In this document: in pieces, positions 63,902 through 64,000 of the stretch
Layout: the number at the start of each line of letters is the position of its first letter
How positions within the stretch are numbered: the stretch's first letter is position 1
Assembly (NCBI RefSeq): GCF_958295425.1
Contig: NC_081144.1
Location: 1,156,501-1,220,500 of the forward strand
DNA length: 64,000 nt
Origin: Solea solea
Taxonomy: Eukaryota; Chordata; Actinopteri; Pleuronectiformes; Soleidae
Direction of reading: 5' to 3'
Made by a program: the position numbers and the translations under genes
The notes under the pieces: generated by a model
What the model was told of the DNA's origin: nothing
The model's input: only the letters and a program-made list of their open reading frames with translations
The model's database searches: none

Positions 63902-64000
63902 TGTTACCTCTCAGCTTATTAAGAGGAAGTAATATAAAACCTAGGTGGAATATGGTAAAAAAAAGAATTTATTTTCCATAGGAGTTGATAATTATTTACA
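63902..64000. other. Non-repeat DNA after the satellite
   Basis: Sequence changes sharply to ordinary AT-rich DNA (ttgttacctctcagcttatt). Nothing is recognisable in the last 99 bases. Confidence 0.7.

Overview
The window is animal nuclear DNA, most likely from a ray-finned (teleost) fish. It holds one split, plus-strand protein gene with GT-AG introns. Its non-coding DNA has a typical teleost make-up: (CA)n and (GATA/TA)-type microsatellites, LINE pieces, small inverted-repeat DNA transposons, and a tRNA-derived SINE with an L2-type tail. There is no sign of bacterial or viral gene organisation.

The gene is a plasma-membrane Ca2+-transporting ATPase. I assign it to PMCA3 (atp2b3) from its N-terminal MGEMANS segment, the [15 protein letters not shown] loop, and its two alternative C-terminal ends (MEVVSTFKRSGS...GESIP for form a; ...VETSL for form b). 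Translating across splice sites gives 25 coding exons between 7716 and 51108. Every exon junction keeps frame, and every P-type ATPase landmark is intact: [32 protein letters not shown], the TM6 Asn/Asp pair and the calmodulin-binding helix. Exons 1-23 plus 25 encode 1,299 residues (form b, with the 42-nt site A exon). Exon 24 (160 nt) shifts the frame and gives form a, 1,184 residues.

Layout: 1-7155 is upstream or 5'-intronic DNA with a CpG-rich start, a possible CRE cluster and several repeats. 7156-7715 is probable 5'UTR with three short upstream ORFs. 7716-24208 encodes the N-terminus, TM1-4, the actuator domain, the regulated loop and the phosphorylation site. 26686-32627 encodes the nucleotide-binding and hinge regions and TM5. 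32628-41247 leads to TM6-10 and the calmodulin-binding helix. 43908-51108 is the alternative C-terminal region (splice site C). 51109 to about 55925 is probable 3'UTR. After an AT-rich spacer, 57377-63901 is a 38-bp satellite array with higher-order structure and two tRNA-like insertions.

The most useful observations are: a candidate unreported 57-nt cassette exon at splice site A; the conserved frameshifted a-tail; an unusual Pro/Asn/Ser/His-rich insertion in the b-tail; UG-repeat tracts beside splice sites; several well-bounded inverted-repeat elements; and the structured satellite. All calls come from reading the sequence. No database search was run, and family names rest on remembered motifs.
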